A stretch of 64,000 nucleotides of DNA from Siphonodentalium dalli. Its lineage: Eukaryota; Mollusca; Scaphopoda; Gadilida; Siphonodentaliidae. Position 1 is the first letter of the stretch. Each line of letters opens with the position of its first letter. The notes under the pieces are model-generated. The model did not search any database. It was not told the DNA's origin and saw only the letters and a list, made by a program, of their open reading frames with translations. This document shows, one piece after another, positions 12,475 to 24,518 of this stretch. The position numbers were made by a program, and so were the translations under genes. The DNA is taken from assembly GCA_032622095.1 (NCBI GenBank), contig CP136066.1, positions 191,072,816-191,136,815 of the forward strand, read 5' to 3'.

Positions 12475-14010
12475 ATTATTATTATTATTATTATCGATAC
12501 ATTTAGAGCGCATTATACAATAAATTAGTTTCAATGCGCTTACAATACAGACATGGCACCCATCCTAAAATAATAGTAAATAACGAATGGATAAAATTAT
12601 ATACAAAATACGCAAATTTAACCTAACTCTCAACCACAGTAAAGGCAATATAAATAAATAACAGTTTGTATAGCGTAAAATCCACCGAAATGCTCTAAAA
12701 CGCTTGACATGTTAAATATAAAATACAATTGCAAATATAATACATAATTTTGGACATCAACAAAAAACGTAAAACTATAAGTGAGACGTTACTAAGAAAT
12801 ACAAAAGAACATAATATTACAAATCGAAAAAGAAAAAAAATATTTAAAAGTTACTGGTAAATTGGGGGTGGTAACATGATAAAAAATGCTAACAGCGAAA
12901 AAAGGGTGTAAAATGGCGAAGCTAAAAATACCATGAAAAAGGGGGTAAAATGGGAAAGATCGGGAACGAGTAAAATCGAAACGATGAGACTAAGTTGCTT
13001 AATTAGTGATCCAAACAGTATAAAAGATTTTGTTTTGTTTTGTTTTTGTTTGTTGGTATTTTAAGATAATAAATAAAAACAGTTATCAGACTCATATATA
13101 CACGAGTTAAGTTCATCTGGTGTTTTACTTGGTTGATGCGCTTGACGTTAGCTTTCACCTGGTATAGCCTGGAACACCCTAGCTGACCAAGGCTACTCGC
13201 TAACGTGCTTGTGTGACTTGTTCTTTGGTTGTAAGTCAAGTAGATAAATTCCAGGTCACTGAATGCTTCTTGGAATAAGAATGTACACGACGTTAGCTTT
13301 CACCTGGTATAGCATGGAACACCCTAGCTGACCAAGGCTACTCGCTAACGTGCTGGCAAACACCCTTTTTTTGGCAGACTGAAACATATCTCGAAAAGGT
13401 GAGTTTTAAGTTTTGACTTGAATTTGGTGAGAGTAGCACATTTCCGAATGTCCATTGGTAGTTTATTCCAGTTGTTAATGGAAGTCTCTTGGAAGCACCG
13501 TATTCCGTAGTTGATGTTAGGCTTCCTGGTCGTTATGCGGCTATCTTTCCCACTGGTACATGATCATGTCACACCCCCGCTTTTCAGAACAAACATGTCA
13601 GAGATGTACGCAGGAACCGTTTGATTTAGCGATTTGAATACTGAGACCGCACATTTGTATTCCATTCTAAACTGAAAAGTCATTATATGCTCACTGATCA
13701 ACGTCTGTGTTATATGGTCATATTTGCATTTGTTGTCGATAAGTCGTGCACAGTTGTTGATTAAGATATCGATTCGGTGCATATTATTCTTGGTGATATT
13801 TGTCAGCAGATAATTTAGACTATCAACACGTGACATGAAAAGCGATAAGACTGCGCGTTTCATAGCTTTTTTTGCTCAGGTGGCATCGAACTCTGAGCAG
13901 GCATCTAAGGTGGTAGTAACATGTTCGCAGTATGTCTGATACCATTTTGTCAAGACACATGGTAGAATTAAAGTACGCACCAAGATTGGTATACGAACAA
14001 GGTATGTCTA
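12475..14010 (-). mobile_element. 5'-truncated LINE (CR1/L2-like), copy B
   Basis: This is the same family and orientation as 10089-11815, with the same (ATA)n tail and GCGC hairpin at the low-coordinate end, and the same paired 60-bp units. The reverse-transcriptase remnant reads MKRAVLSLFMSRVDSLN and CARLIDNKCKYDHITQTL at 13564-13863. A frameshift at the T7 run near 13867 separates it from the upstream NLGAYFNSTM-like and TCYYHLRCL segment. The copy starts near 14010. Protein divergence from copy A suggests two independent old insertions rather than a recent duplication. Inactive. Confidence 0.8.
13146..13350 (-). repeat. Paired 60-bp hairpin units in LINE 3' UTR, copy B
   Basis: The two units (13146-13205 and 13291-13350) are nearly identical to those at 10750-10809 and 10881-10939: GTTAGC/GCTAAC outer arms and TAGCCTGG/CCAAGGCTA inner arms. 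The dimeric arrangement is preserved although the flanking 3' UTR differs. Confidence 0.7.
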
Positions 14011-14306
14011 TATTTTACTATTCTTTCTGCTTATGGCAATTTTTGACGGAGGTGAATATTTTAACAGCATACCCAGCGCCGACCGTATCTTTAATGTGCT
14101 AAGAGATAGGCGTACGTCCACGGCAATGCCCATATGCAGATATGGGGAACTTTAACCGACCACAGGCACGCTATTCTCGTTTAAGTCATATTGCACCCAA
14201 TGCGAATTGGGCATCGCCAGATGACAATTCGAACTGATAACATAAAGCATGTTGATACATCCCTGCACAGAGTTGGATATTCTCAATAAGAGAACTTTAC
14301 TAAACC

Positions 14307-14497
14307 CAGCCTGTTCTCGTGAAAATAAGCACAATACGGCCTTATTTTATAATAGTGCGAAATAAGCTCATATTGTCATTATTTGAAAACTCAAATACTC
14401 TATAGGGGCCTAAACGCTGGTTATTAAAACGGCCCTATATGGGACTATTACAATATTAAATAAGCCTATATTGTGCTTATTTTTAGAGAACAGGCTG
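14307..14497. mobile_element. Foldback MITE with CCAGCCTGTTCTC termini
   Basis: This is the best-bounded member of the foldback family. It starts CCAGCCTGTTCTC and ends in the exact reverse complement GAGAACAGGCTGG, with pairing continuing inward through AATAAGCACAATA and GCTTATT words. No clear target duplication is seen. Related sequence continues at about 14577-14700 (CCAATATGAACCTACATG and its inverted partner). Confidence 0.75.
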
Positions 14498-15153
14498 GAA
14501 AATTACACGAATAAAACAAGTCATGACTTACCAGATCCAAGCTCTGCATGAAGTGTTTTTAATGTTATCCGCGCCATCCAACGTAATAGCGGATATAAGT
14601 TCACATCGTGGGCCTATTTCAGAATCAAATAAGTCCAATATGAACCTACATGTATGTGAATATTAAGGTTCAATATGAATCAATATTTTCACGAGGATAT
14701 TTTTGTTGACTAAACCATATAATTACGTTAAGATCGACTCCTACTCAGTCTGAATCCAACAACTTCTACCATAATAAGAAAAAAAGCGAAAGAGAAGGAA
14801 TTATAGTCTGAAAGGGTTATGGCGCCTTTGAATCTCAAAACTATGTACGTAATTCAGAAAAAAGGATAAAAATGTTGATAAATACACGAAGTCCGGGTGT
14901 ACAAACTGTTATGCACTCGGAAAATACAATTGCCATGCAATGTAAGCCATTTCCATTTTCGAAGTTTTTGAATTTTGAATGAGTTTAATGCGAAAAGCCA
15001 CAAATTAATGTGGAACATTCATGATAACATATATACACTATGTACATAGGTATGAATACTATTTTCATCATAATTTCATATGAAGTTCATACTTAATAAA
15101 TTGTATGTAATACTTATTTAAATATATCATATGTATATAGTATACAAATATAG

Positions 15154-15200
15154 GCACACGTGTGTGTGTGTGTGTATATATCTATATATATATATATATG
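15154..15200. repeat. (TG)n and (TA)n microsatellite
   Basis: A GTGTGTGTGTGTG run followed by a TATATATA run. It is simple sequence in a gene-free interval. Confidence 0.85.
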
Positions 15201-15613
15201 TTCAAAATAAATGCTAACGGTCTTCAATGTTGATATATTTTAAATAGAAAGGGGACCATATATTTTTTCTTGTGAATGGTACAACCAGTAATACTCAGGA
15301 ATGTATTTTCTTCTGACAAAATTGTCGCAGATCAAAATAATATACTCGTCTCATGTTTCCGAGCTGCACATTTTACATAGTAAACTCTCGTGTTTTCGCA
15401 TCTTGAAAGCTCGTTTGACAGTCTATGGTTTGCTATCCTAAATTTCACCAATGACGGTATGAGATGTTGTGGTAGATAAATAAGGTAGCGCTGTATATTT
15501 TGCAGGCATTTCGTCATAGCAATCACATGGTACCAGACTATGAACAGAAACGTGCATATATATAACATGCATCTTTACCAAAGCGAACGACATAAGTACA
15601 ATTTCAGTAGTTC

Positions 15614-15849
15614 CAGTTGCTACAGGGGGGATTTTCAGGGCACGTATGCCGTGGTGGGTGGGTGGTCGGTGGGACCAACAAACAATTTTCTCCGCAACTC
15701 AAATGTTTGTGTGTGACTGTTTTTGAACTGAGTTTGGCTTAAAACACCTTAGAATAAATAATTGCTACAGGGGGGATTTTCTGGACACGTATGCCGGGGT
15801 AGGTGGGTGGTCGATGGGACCAACAAACATTTTTTTCCGCAACTCACAG
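15614..15849. repeat. Direct repeat of about 90 bp, two copies
   Basis: TTGCTACAGGGGGGATTTTC starts both copies (15617 and 15765, about 148 bp apart). Each continues through ACGTATGCCG, GTGGGTGGTCG and GGGACCAACAAACA to TCCGCAACTCA. Divergence is limited to scattered bases. It is a local duplication of unknown origin. Confidence 0.75.
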
Positions 15850-17236
15850 GGTGGGGTGTCAAAAAATGGTCGGAAAAACTGCCGAAAACCAATTTCATTT
15901 CTACGACGAAATGCCTGCAAACCATATCGTGCAAACTTGTCAGTGTATGAACGAACACTAATACTAGAATGACGCTTTGTGTCCAGCTATTTTCAAGTTA
16001 GATAAAGGCTCTTTATTTGTTTTGACATATCGGGAATAAACCCACAATGAACCGTCTCTATTGTTCCATAGTGAAGAAAAGTCGCGACTGTAAATTCTAG
16101 TATATATATATCTGTATTATCCTCCACGATTGAAGAGTTAGACATGTAAACATATAAACAAATGACAACACATATACAAAACGACATCAGTGCCGCCAGC
16201 AAAAACATAATTTATACAGACATACATAAACACACCGTGTCAGGTTGTACTAACTGAAGAGCGCAAGAAAACCAAGATCGTAGAGAACAAATAAAACCAT
16301 AAAGTAAAAACAAAACAATTATACCAAAAAAAAAAGCTTTTACAAATACACACAAGAAGTAAAATCAACGATAGCGAGCACACCTTCAGCTACCTTACTC
16401 GTATTTAAATTCGCGCACTTCTAATTTTCGCGCACTGAAAACTGAGCGAAAAATAGTACGACTCATAAAAAACAATATAGGGAAAATAAAGAGGGGTATT
16501 TTAGATAGATATAATACACACTTCTATTTGCATATGGTCAACCAATCAATCTCAATGCCATTAATCATATGTACATGTAAAGCAATAAATCATTGTTAGA
16601 TATTTGATGTTGAAATTCTTCTAAGAAATGCACATATTCCAGAATGAATGTGCACGAAAGCACGTCTCCGTATTCACGACCCTGGGTTGAAACCGTGGTC
16701 TACATGTGTCAGTTATACACTTAAAGAACACGCAACCATGCGAGAGTCGATCTGTTTTCTAAAGTCAGCAACTTACATGTATATTGTGGTTTTACTTCTT
16801 TCGAGTTCAGTTCCATGATGTCCATAAATATTGATTAAATATCAGAATGCTTATTTTGACCATACATAAGCACGTACTCCTCTTTACAACAACATTTGTA
16901 TGCAGTTGCATTCTGTTCTATGACAGTTTTCTTCGAGACGGTCTTTGATATACACATGTATCTTCAGGGATAATTAAGAAATGAAACAATACTTTTATGA
17001 AAACTATTTTTGTCAGTTTAGAATTCGTGCAGCAGTGTGCGCGAATTCAAAGTGCGCGAATTCAAAACTGAGCGAAAAAATAATACTGCGCGAATGTAAG
17101 GTCGAATAGAGCATTTGGATGTCCACAATAAACATGGGCATTTGATTGGAGGCAGGAATTACTAGCAATATACATACAACAGTCTATGTGAAAATATATT
17201 TGCCGACAACCCCGGAAATATACAACGCGTTCTTAA
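15850..17236. other. Interval without recognised gene
   Basis: AT-rich. The word GCGCGAATTC and related GCGCAC/GCGAAAAATA elements appear around 16412-16452 and 17025-17095, which suggests a degenerate inverted pair, but I could not define an element. No exon is supported. Confidence 0.5.
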
Positions 17237-17581
17237 TGGGGTAATGTACACTAAATCCGGCCATTTATGGGACCATCTCCTTTTATACTCAGCAGAATAT
17301 ATGCAAGAAATGAATGAATTTAAGCCATGGATTAGTCCAAAGCTCACTCGTGTGTTATATGAATGATGCAAACACCATGGTAATTATAATGAAAATGAAT
17401 TTATGACTCCAGCCATATATTCATTTAATTATAATTACCATGTTGTTTGCATCGTTCATAGAGAGCACAAGTGTATTTTGCACTAATCCATGGCTCAAAA
17501 CCATTCATTTGTTGCATATATTCTGTGGAGTATAAAAGGACATGGTCCCCTAAATGGCCGGATTTACAGTACAGTACCCCT
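17237..17581. mobile_element. Palindromic MITE flanked by TTAA, copy 2
   Basis: Second copy of the element at 5573-5927, about 345 bp, with TTAA at 17233-17236 and 17582-17585. The two halves are complementary, meeting around CATATATTCATTTAATTATA. It lacks coding capacity and probably moved with an unlinked transposase. Confidence 0.8.
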
Positions 17582-17811
17582 TTAATGCTTTCAGTGACTA
17601 TTCCAGTGCATCGGGTTCACATGCTAACACAGACACAACTATAGGGTGATGATTTTCGCCGATAAACAACTCGGCACAAATGCAACCAAAGCTATTATAT
17701 GTACATCCTACTGTCGAAGGCCAAAACTGTAATTCATTCAAATTAAGTTTAATTTCTCATTACCAATACAATGACATTTTGAGATTTACAAAATATTTAC
17801 ACTTACTTATC

Positions 17812-17942
17812 GATCTGTCACTCAAGTTATTTTATTATCTTATTCAAACTATTTTGTTTTTGGATGCGAAGTCTGGGGATATGAAAATACGAAATATTTA
17901 GAAGTTGTCCATCTGAAATTTTGTAAATTACTAACAAGCTTG
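17812..17942 (+). pseudogene. LINE reverse-transcriptase fragment with (TAGA)n
   Basis: After a frameshift the plus strand reads GCEVWGYENTKYLEVVHLKF, matching the 'LYGSEVWG-ENT' box found downstream of the RT active site in the element at 40.3-45.5 kb. It is preceded by a YYLIQTILF-like strand. The fragment stops at a (TAGA)n microsatellite (17945-17973). Beyond that a LINE-like 3' tail in the opposite orientation (AATCAATTTTATTT, 17974-18120) is apposed. Dead fragment. Confidence 0.6.
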
Positions 17943-18129
17943 AAATCTAGTATAGATAGATAGATAGATAGATAAATCAATTTTATTTAAAAGTCGGAGG
18001 TAAAAAAAACATACAAACACAAGATCTGAAGAGCTTTTGATCGACTGTAAAACAAATACATATATAAATTTAACACATACATATTATCATATCAATTTTA
18101 TGCAAGTTAAAATAAGTTATCCTGTGTCG

Positions 18130-19220
18130 TCTGTGGACCAGTGTTCACGCTGTCGTGAGTAAATTTCGCAAATTGCGAAAGAAAAACAAAAGTGGCTCAA
18201 CAAAATGTGCTAGCGGCTAAAGAAAATGGCTCAAAGAATTTGGGTGTGTGGCTCTTAAATTAACTGCCGTCGGACAGATTTAAGTTTAATAATCAGGCAA
18301 CACTATCCCGCCATAAGATAGTCGGAAGGAAAACACTTGCTAATTGATTCTCGGATTATGCCACAGCGGTGAGAGTGGCTAAAATGCAAGCTTGGCAGTT
18401 TTTGAGGGAGGTGACTAAAAGACAAGCTTGGCGGTTTGAAAACTTTAAAAGCCTTTTAAACGCTGTTTTCGGGTGAATTACGTTGTAATAGCACCAGCCA
18501 ATTACTTATATGGCCCATTTTCGTAAATTAATCGACAGTATTGACAGTAATGTCCCCGATTGGTTGGTTATTAGGGGGCGTGGTCACAAAATCAAAACAT
18601 CGTCTTATTACGCAGATTTCTTGGTTGGTTGCGATTGTATCGCGTACAGTGAATGGGATGCATTCTTCTACTCGATAAAAACACACATTCATTGTATTGC
18701 TTTCACCTCGCCAAACATTAGTGAAACAAAGAAAGGACACATATCCTATATCCGACTTTGCATAAACAATGTATTGTGAACCCGTGTCGACTGTGGACCG
18801 TGAAAGGCCCTTCTCGTACCAACCAACATTTGATCAAAGATAAACGACGAAACAAACTTTCTGTTCCACATTTAAACTTATTAATGAAAACTGCAATTGA
18901 AGGATCTCCAATGTTAGACTTTTATTTTGAGCATTTAGTAATTGAGATGATATAAAATCTCGCAGAATTTTCAATGTTTGATTATTAATATTGTTGTTTA
19001 TATTGTTGTTCCACCTACCAGAACCTGTTATGTTACATTAAAATAAGTATTTGAGTTAATTAGCTTGTGTTGTTCTTTGAATATGTTTAAATCAAAGTGG
19101 CTCCAAAAATATGGGTTGAAAAAATGTGGCTCAAATATATGAAAATTGGCAAAAAAAAAATTCACAAATGGCTAAGGTGGTGGCTCAAGAACATGTTGGG
19201 CCAGTGTGATCACTGCTGTG
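18130..19220. other. Interval with GTGGCTC-rich repeats; possible non-autonomous element
   Basis: CCAGTGTTCACGCTGTCG near 18140-18160 resembles CCAGTGTGATCACTGCTGTGG near 19200. Both ends are lined with 'AAAGTGGCTC' and 'AATGGCTC' words in the same orientation. This could be a ~1-kb non-autonomous element, but terminal structure is unclear. No exon recognised. Confidence 0.3.
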
Positions 19221-19755
19221 GACAAATATTACATGATCTGTAATTGACATGTAAGTCGACAAACACTGGCACACGATATTTACAGAGATTACACGCATGC
19301 GTGTATCCACCCTAAGATCAATGAAATTATATAACACCGTTTTATTACAAGTTACACTTGAAGTTGAATTGACATTTCCTTGCAGGTCTATATTTACACG
19401 AATATACTTGCGTTCAGGTCAATATCCTCCCCGGAATTTATGGTTACACTTTCTATTATCAATTGAAAGATTTAAATGAAGTAATTTTATACCAATATTT
19501 TTAAATCCAATTTCTGTCATAGGGTAGTCCCATGCTATTTTTTAACCACCACGGACTTTAATTGACCAATTGGCCACAGTGGAATTATTTCAACACTCTC
19601 GTATCGCTGGAAGCTTCACAGTGACCACAATGGAAATAAGTCCCTCTTGGGACTTTTTGTGTAAATAATGCTATAAAGTATAGTATATACATAGAAGATG
19701 GAGAGGAGGAACATAATGCATTATATACACACTATACAGTGATCTCCCGATTGAC

Positions 19756-21372
19756 ATGGCGCATGTTCATCATCGTTTTTATCATAGTTATCAATTTAAT
19801 GTTGACATCAGAATCATCTTCATAATCATAATAATCATCACCTTCGTCATCGTCATTATCTTTATATCTAACAGCAACACAATCTTAATACAACAACACC
19901 AGCAAAGACTATTCAATACCAACACAACTTTTTTCGCGGCATATATAATAAACATCCTTCAGCTTTACGGGTTTGATAATTACCTAAACGTCTTCCTCAA
20001 CGAAGGAATCTTCCCATCGAAGAACTATTGGAACACATCTGTTCGATTTAATTACAATAATCAGTTGTTACTGTCAAACGCTGGTGATTTCCAATTGTAT
20101 ACACACACACACACACACACCCGTTATCGACTTGGTGTATTTTGAAACTTCTAGCCGGGAACCCGAGTCATTCTCAAGAACTGAAGAACCTAGCTCTATT
20201 ATTGAATAGAACTACAAAAAATAATAATTCATCATGTGCAGCCTGCCAACACCACTACGACAATCAGTTAGTTCACATACTTTTCTTGTGTAATTCAGCC
20301 GAAATTATACAACTGAGGTATATTGTCTGGTACGAACTAATTGATCGTCTCGGCATAGAAACTTTCGTATATCTTGACTCCCGTCATCACGATCAACTAC
20401 AGGAGTTATTATTAGGTGGAACTGACTTGTTACTGCCTCCTCAGTCTGCAATACAACTGGGGCCGCATAATCATATTCACGGCAAAGTTTCTATACACAG
20501 CCTGCGTGGTGGTACGATTGTCAGAAGTGAGAGGAAATACATACCAGACCACATCCGTGCGACACGGTCAACATAATTCTATAGACTCTAAATTTGTATA
20601 AATATTATGTATATTCACAATGCACTCTATATATATGGTCACTATTTAACATGTGTGCATATACATGCATGCTTTGTGTTACACAACACACTAATTGTAT
20701 GCTCTTCATGTTGGATGTCAATAAATTATATATCATAATAATCCTCATCACCTTCATCATCGTCATAATCTTGATATATAACAGCAACACAATCTTAATA
20801 CAACACCAAAAACAAGAAGACCACCACCACCAACAGCAACAACAACAACTGCAACAACACCAATAGCTGTAGCGCTATACATTAATCACTTGTGTCCAGT
20901 TTAAGGTCTATCAGTCGGATGAACGAGCAGTCTGCGAAGAGACGTTACATCTTTCAAATTTAGTATGTCGTCTAGAATATCAATAGTTGTGTGTCATCAT
21001 TGATAACCCTGAGCATTTATCTTCCTACAGTAATGCCATAAATAATCAAATCCTTAACCACACTGCGAGCTTTCCGATGAATCATAACAAGTCATATTTC
21101 CGACTATATCCTGAGACGTTACCAATAATTCTGCTGCGGTTAAGGAGTCGATTATTTAGGGCATTACTGTATTTTCGATTAGTTTGCCAATCAACACTCC
21201 TCTCTAACACCACTATCATTACAGCCTCTCATAGGCCAACTCAAATATCTTCTCATTCAAATTTTCAGCTCTCTCAACTTTATTTATCACTGTTATCAAA
21301 TGTATGTATCTGTAATTATTTATTGTAAAATGCTGATTGAATTTATCTAAATAAAAATCAATAAATCAATCA
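19756..21372 (+). pseudogene. Decayed LINE 3' part with zinc-binding C-terminus
   Basis: The plus strand carries a degenerate C-terminal region of the LINE family whose long open frame is at 57672-59528. DNYLNVFLNEGIFPSKNYWN corresponds to QYMDSFSENGLFPAKLEWN there. After a (CA)n insertion (20100-20119) a frame at 20142-20576 contains CAACQHHYDNQLVHILFLC, the same C-x2-C-x9-H-x4-C spacing as the intact copy, followed by the same WYELID box. The 3' end is AATAAAAATCAATAAATC at about 21349-21366. A TCATCA-rich segment of about 70 bp ending in AACAGCAACACAATCTTAAT occurs twice (19.82-19.89 and 20.74-20.80 kb). Confidence 0.65.
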
Positions 21373-22744
21373 CGTCGGACTAAGTTCAATTTATAATTTC
21401 GTTGCATTACTGTATACATTTTGTAGTTATGTGCACACAACCGTGTATATATATTATCTATCTCATGTTACACGTGTATATGTCTCTGGGAATAAACCAT
21501 CACAATAACACAAATGGGACAGGAAACAAGAATAAACGTCATTTGTTGCGTTGTTCAGAAAATCAGTCATGAAAAGACATGCTTGACCTTGTCATTTTAA
21601 ACTTGACCATAAAAAACTTAACGCATAAATTTATGCAGAAAACATTTTCGTTATATTTCAACATACACAGTAGTTGCACAATAAAAAATAACTTTGGAAA
21701 TTTGTGACATGAAAGTGCAATCCCTGAATACGTTTCAAGCAAAAGCTGAAACGTATTGAGAAGAGATCAACCTTGGTGAAAGGCAATGGGTTCATTAGCC
21801 CAGTCGACTCATTGTGCGGAAACTCAGCGCCCAACATGGCTAGCTATGGCACAGAAATATGACCAACAATTGTCACCAAACGCCACCATAATAAATTATC
21901 ACACATGCTATGCCATCGCTACTGTGGTACGTGTGACCGAAGCCAATAATGCATTAAATTCATCCTTGAACAGACTCATAATCGTTACTAGGGCTGCTGG
22001 ACAACAGACAATGTTCAATTTGAAACAATTATATCAGGTTAAATCAGGTATTGTCATTCTGTTGACAACGATTTGAAGCCGAGACATTCACAAACAAAAC
22101 ATTATGATGAAGATGCTCGTTTTGCATAAATACAGCCAAATATGGCAAGATATGTTCATAAAAGAATTTATCTGGATCTTTCTGGCGAAAAATCTTTAAT
22201 TCCACATATCATCATCTTCATTGTTTGCAGAAACTGAGAAATTATTAAGTGGTGACAAAAACAATGTATTTTAATATATTTGACAGGTTGAACATATTAT
22301 GTTCTGTGTTGTCCCTTTGGGTACCAAGAACTGCGAGAATAATTAATAATTTCACACAACACTCCAATCGCCAAACAGCCTATTGCCTTGGCTCCATGTG
22401 GGGAGGCTTCATTTGTATCATTAAATGGAGTTAGATTTTTAATTGTATAATATTGTGTCATACCCCATATATTACAATGCAGAATAAAGCACGATCAACT
22501 GGAAATTAGGCCACTGTGTTAATAGGTATGGTGGTAAGCTTTAACTTGGTTACGAAGCCATGACCCAGAACTCATCTCAGCCCAAATATTTATATTTCTC
22601 TTTTATCAAATAAGTGACATTCATGGGACAATGTTGACATTTTCTTGCAGCTCCACGTGTACGCTCCTTAAAATGCACTATCTATATACCCGTGAATAAT
22701 GCTATAAAGCATTGTGTGACTTACTTGACCAACGAGAAACATAA
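21373..22744. other. Interval without recognised gene
   Basis: Frames of up to 96 codons occur (21786-22076) but show no domain, no splice context and no compositional signal. I see no mobile-element boundary. Confidence 0.5.
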
Positions 22745-22960
22745 TTATGGAGAAACAAAGTTACAGAGACCACACCAACTGGCGGATGAAATGTGTTGTT
22801 CCGGTGCATATGTTATACCTCTTGGAAGTAGAGTCGTGGAGGCCGGTTGATAAGCAGTCGATGAGACTGGAGGTCTTGTACCACCGGGAACAATTGTCGG
22901 TTGTGCCACGCTGTGATGTGTGCATGCCATCCCGCATCCACCTTCAACAAATAAAAATAA
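22745..22960 (-). CDS. Possible 3'-terminal exon, Pro/Thr/Ser-rich
   Basis: The minus strand has a plausible acceptor (TTTTATTTGTTGAAG before GTGGATGC) followed by about 65 codons ending in a stop. The residues are rich in Pro, Thr, Ser and Cys: GGCGMACTHHS, then GGTRPPVSSTAYQPASTTLL and SSASWCGLCNFVSP. Entry would be phase 1. I recognise no domain. It could be the tail of an extracellular protein or a chance frame; there is no matching upstream exon in view. Confidence 0.25.
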   Translation of the reverse strand, partial: LFLFVEGGCGMACTHHSVAQPTIVPGGTRPPVSSTAYQPASTTLLPRGITYAPEQHISSASWCGLCNFVSP

Positions 22961-23199
22961 ATTTAGTCGTTTGCACGGGGAGGGGGGTCTGCAGATAAAG
23001 TCCAGACACATGGAGGGGTGGGTTCGATAAATGTGTGATGCACATTTTGTCCAATCATCATCTGTATCAAAGATATATTAGGAACATTAATATATTGGAA
23101 TTATATCATTTGTTGGTATTGTGCTTACCTGGTGCATCATTTCTGAGTATGATATGCGCATATTAGTGACTAGAGGACACTATATGCATCATATATCTC

Positions 23200-23648
23200 A
23201 TATATATTTTGAAGACCTCTGTCTGTATGTATGTATGTCTGTATGTCATTGATACAAATCTACGATTCTCGACCGATCGAAACTTGGTACGTGTGTGTAG
23301 TTTGACCAGGTGGTCGTCGTTGTCGTATCTCGGAAACGGGTGGAGCTATCGACTTGAAATTTGCTATGTGAATGTATCTTGCCCCGGATACGAATTGTAT
23401 CGGGTCGCCGAGCCTGTGCGACGCCCGTGCAGCGCATGCTCAGACGAGATCTCGGAAACGGGTGGAGCTATCGACTTGAAATTTGCTATGTGAATGTATC
23501 TTGCCCCGGATACGAATTTTATCGGATCGCCGAGCCCGTGCGACGCCAGCTTCGCGCATGCGCAGACCTGATCTCGGAAACGGGTGAAGCTATCGACTTC
23601 AAATTTGGTTTTTGAATAGCCCGGACAACGTCGGGCTCATCGGCTAGT
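23200..23648 (+). mobile_element. Helitron-like non-autonomous element, copy 1
   Basis: The right end has AGCCCG-GACAACGT-CGGGCT, a perfect 6-bp stem, six bases before CTAG followed by T: the 3' hairpin plus CTRR-T arrangement of Helitrons. It abuts (TA)n, fitting insertion between A and T. The body contains a ~125-bp unit repeated in tandem (GGAAACGGGTGGAGCTATCG, CTTGCCCCGGATACGAAT, CGCGCATGCGCAGAC). The left end starts near TTTTGAAGACCTCTGTCTG. No helicase is encoded. A canonical 5' TC end is not obvious. Confidence 0.55.
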
Positions 23649-23781
23649 ATATATATATTTTGAAGACCTATGTCTGTTTGTCTGTCTGTATGTCATTGAT
23701 ACAAATCTACGATTCTCGACCGATCGGGACGAAACTTGGTACGTGTGTGTAGTTTGACCAGGCGGTCGTCAACGTCGTATT
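23649..23781 (+). mobile_element. Helitron-like left end, second copy, cut by MITE
   Basis: It repeats the left part of copy 1 (TTTTGAAGACCTATGTCTG to CAGGCGGTCGTCAACGTCGT) directly after the first copy's right end, and then breaks off at the MITE that starts at 23782. The matching right half does not follow in this place, but a MITE copy joined to a Helitron right half occurs at 29893-30595. Confidence 0.5.
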
Positions 23782-24239
23782 GGAATCAGGGAGCTAAATG
23801 TGTTCCAGAGTCGGGGAGCGAGTACACCGTGGAATGCTAAAGGTGAAGGTAACTGAAGAATGACCTTCACCTGATACATGCGACACGCTATTAAAGGATG
23901 ACATCGCGTTTATTTGATTTGTACATAATATCTAAATAATTTAAACTGGTGAATGAATGGGGGAATGGATTTTTGTGAGCGGGAAATTTATTTAACTGGC
24001 TGCTGTAGTTCTGGGTTTTTCCAGATCAAATTTGGCTGTGAGATAGCCCTGTCGTAGACTTGGGGATTTATTTTAAAAAGTAAACACATGACCTATGATT
24101 TTTCTTGCATTTTCGTCATCAACTGGTGTCAATCTAGCTGGGTAAACATCACTGGTATGCCCGGCAGGCTTCAATTCAGTGAATTTGGCCGAAACGTTAA
24201 CACTGTCGCCTATGGGAAACCATTTAGTTCAGTGATTCC
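23782..24239. mobile_element. 458-bp MITE, copy 1
   Basis: The terminal inverted repeats are GGAATCAGGGAGCTAAATG on the left and, reading inward from the right, GGAATCACTGAACTAAATG: 16 of 19 match. The subterminal word CACTGTCGCCTATGGGAAA near the right end is shared with the 919-bp element at 34363-35281, so both belong to one DNA-transposon group. The copy at 29893-30347 is more than 95% alike by eye. No coding capacity. Confidence 0.75.
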
Positions 24240-24480
24240 TATAAGAAAAATTTGAATTTTACGAAATTTCACGTCTCGCCATGATAAGTTGTTAATTCCA
24301 TATTTTCTTATTTTCAAATGATAATGACCACATTTTGGACATATTTAAAGAAGAAACCCATGGATTCGCCAGTAGATAGTAAAGAAAGTGATAAATCTGG
24401 GAATTTTGCATGGACATCAGGTACCATTAGGGGGTCAGGGGGTCTAAACCCCCCCTCCCCACAATTTTGAGGAGTGTTAG

Positions 24481-24518
24481 CCCCCCCCCCCCCATAGTCG
24501 GGGGGGGGGGGGGGGGGG
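24481..24518. repeat. C13-ATAGTC-G19 homopolymer hairpin
   Basis: A run of 13 C, six bases, then about 19 G. The two runs pair as a hairpin, and the G-run could also form a quadruplex. Run length is likely unreliable in the assembly. Confidence 0.85.

Noticed and set aside
15332-15568. Minus-strand frame with hydrophobic start (MLYICTFLFIVWYHVIAM) as a signal-peptide exon
   Set aside because: No donor in a sensible place and no domain after the hydrophobic part.
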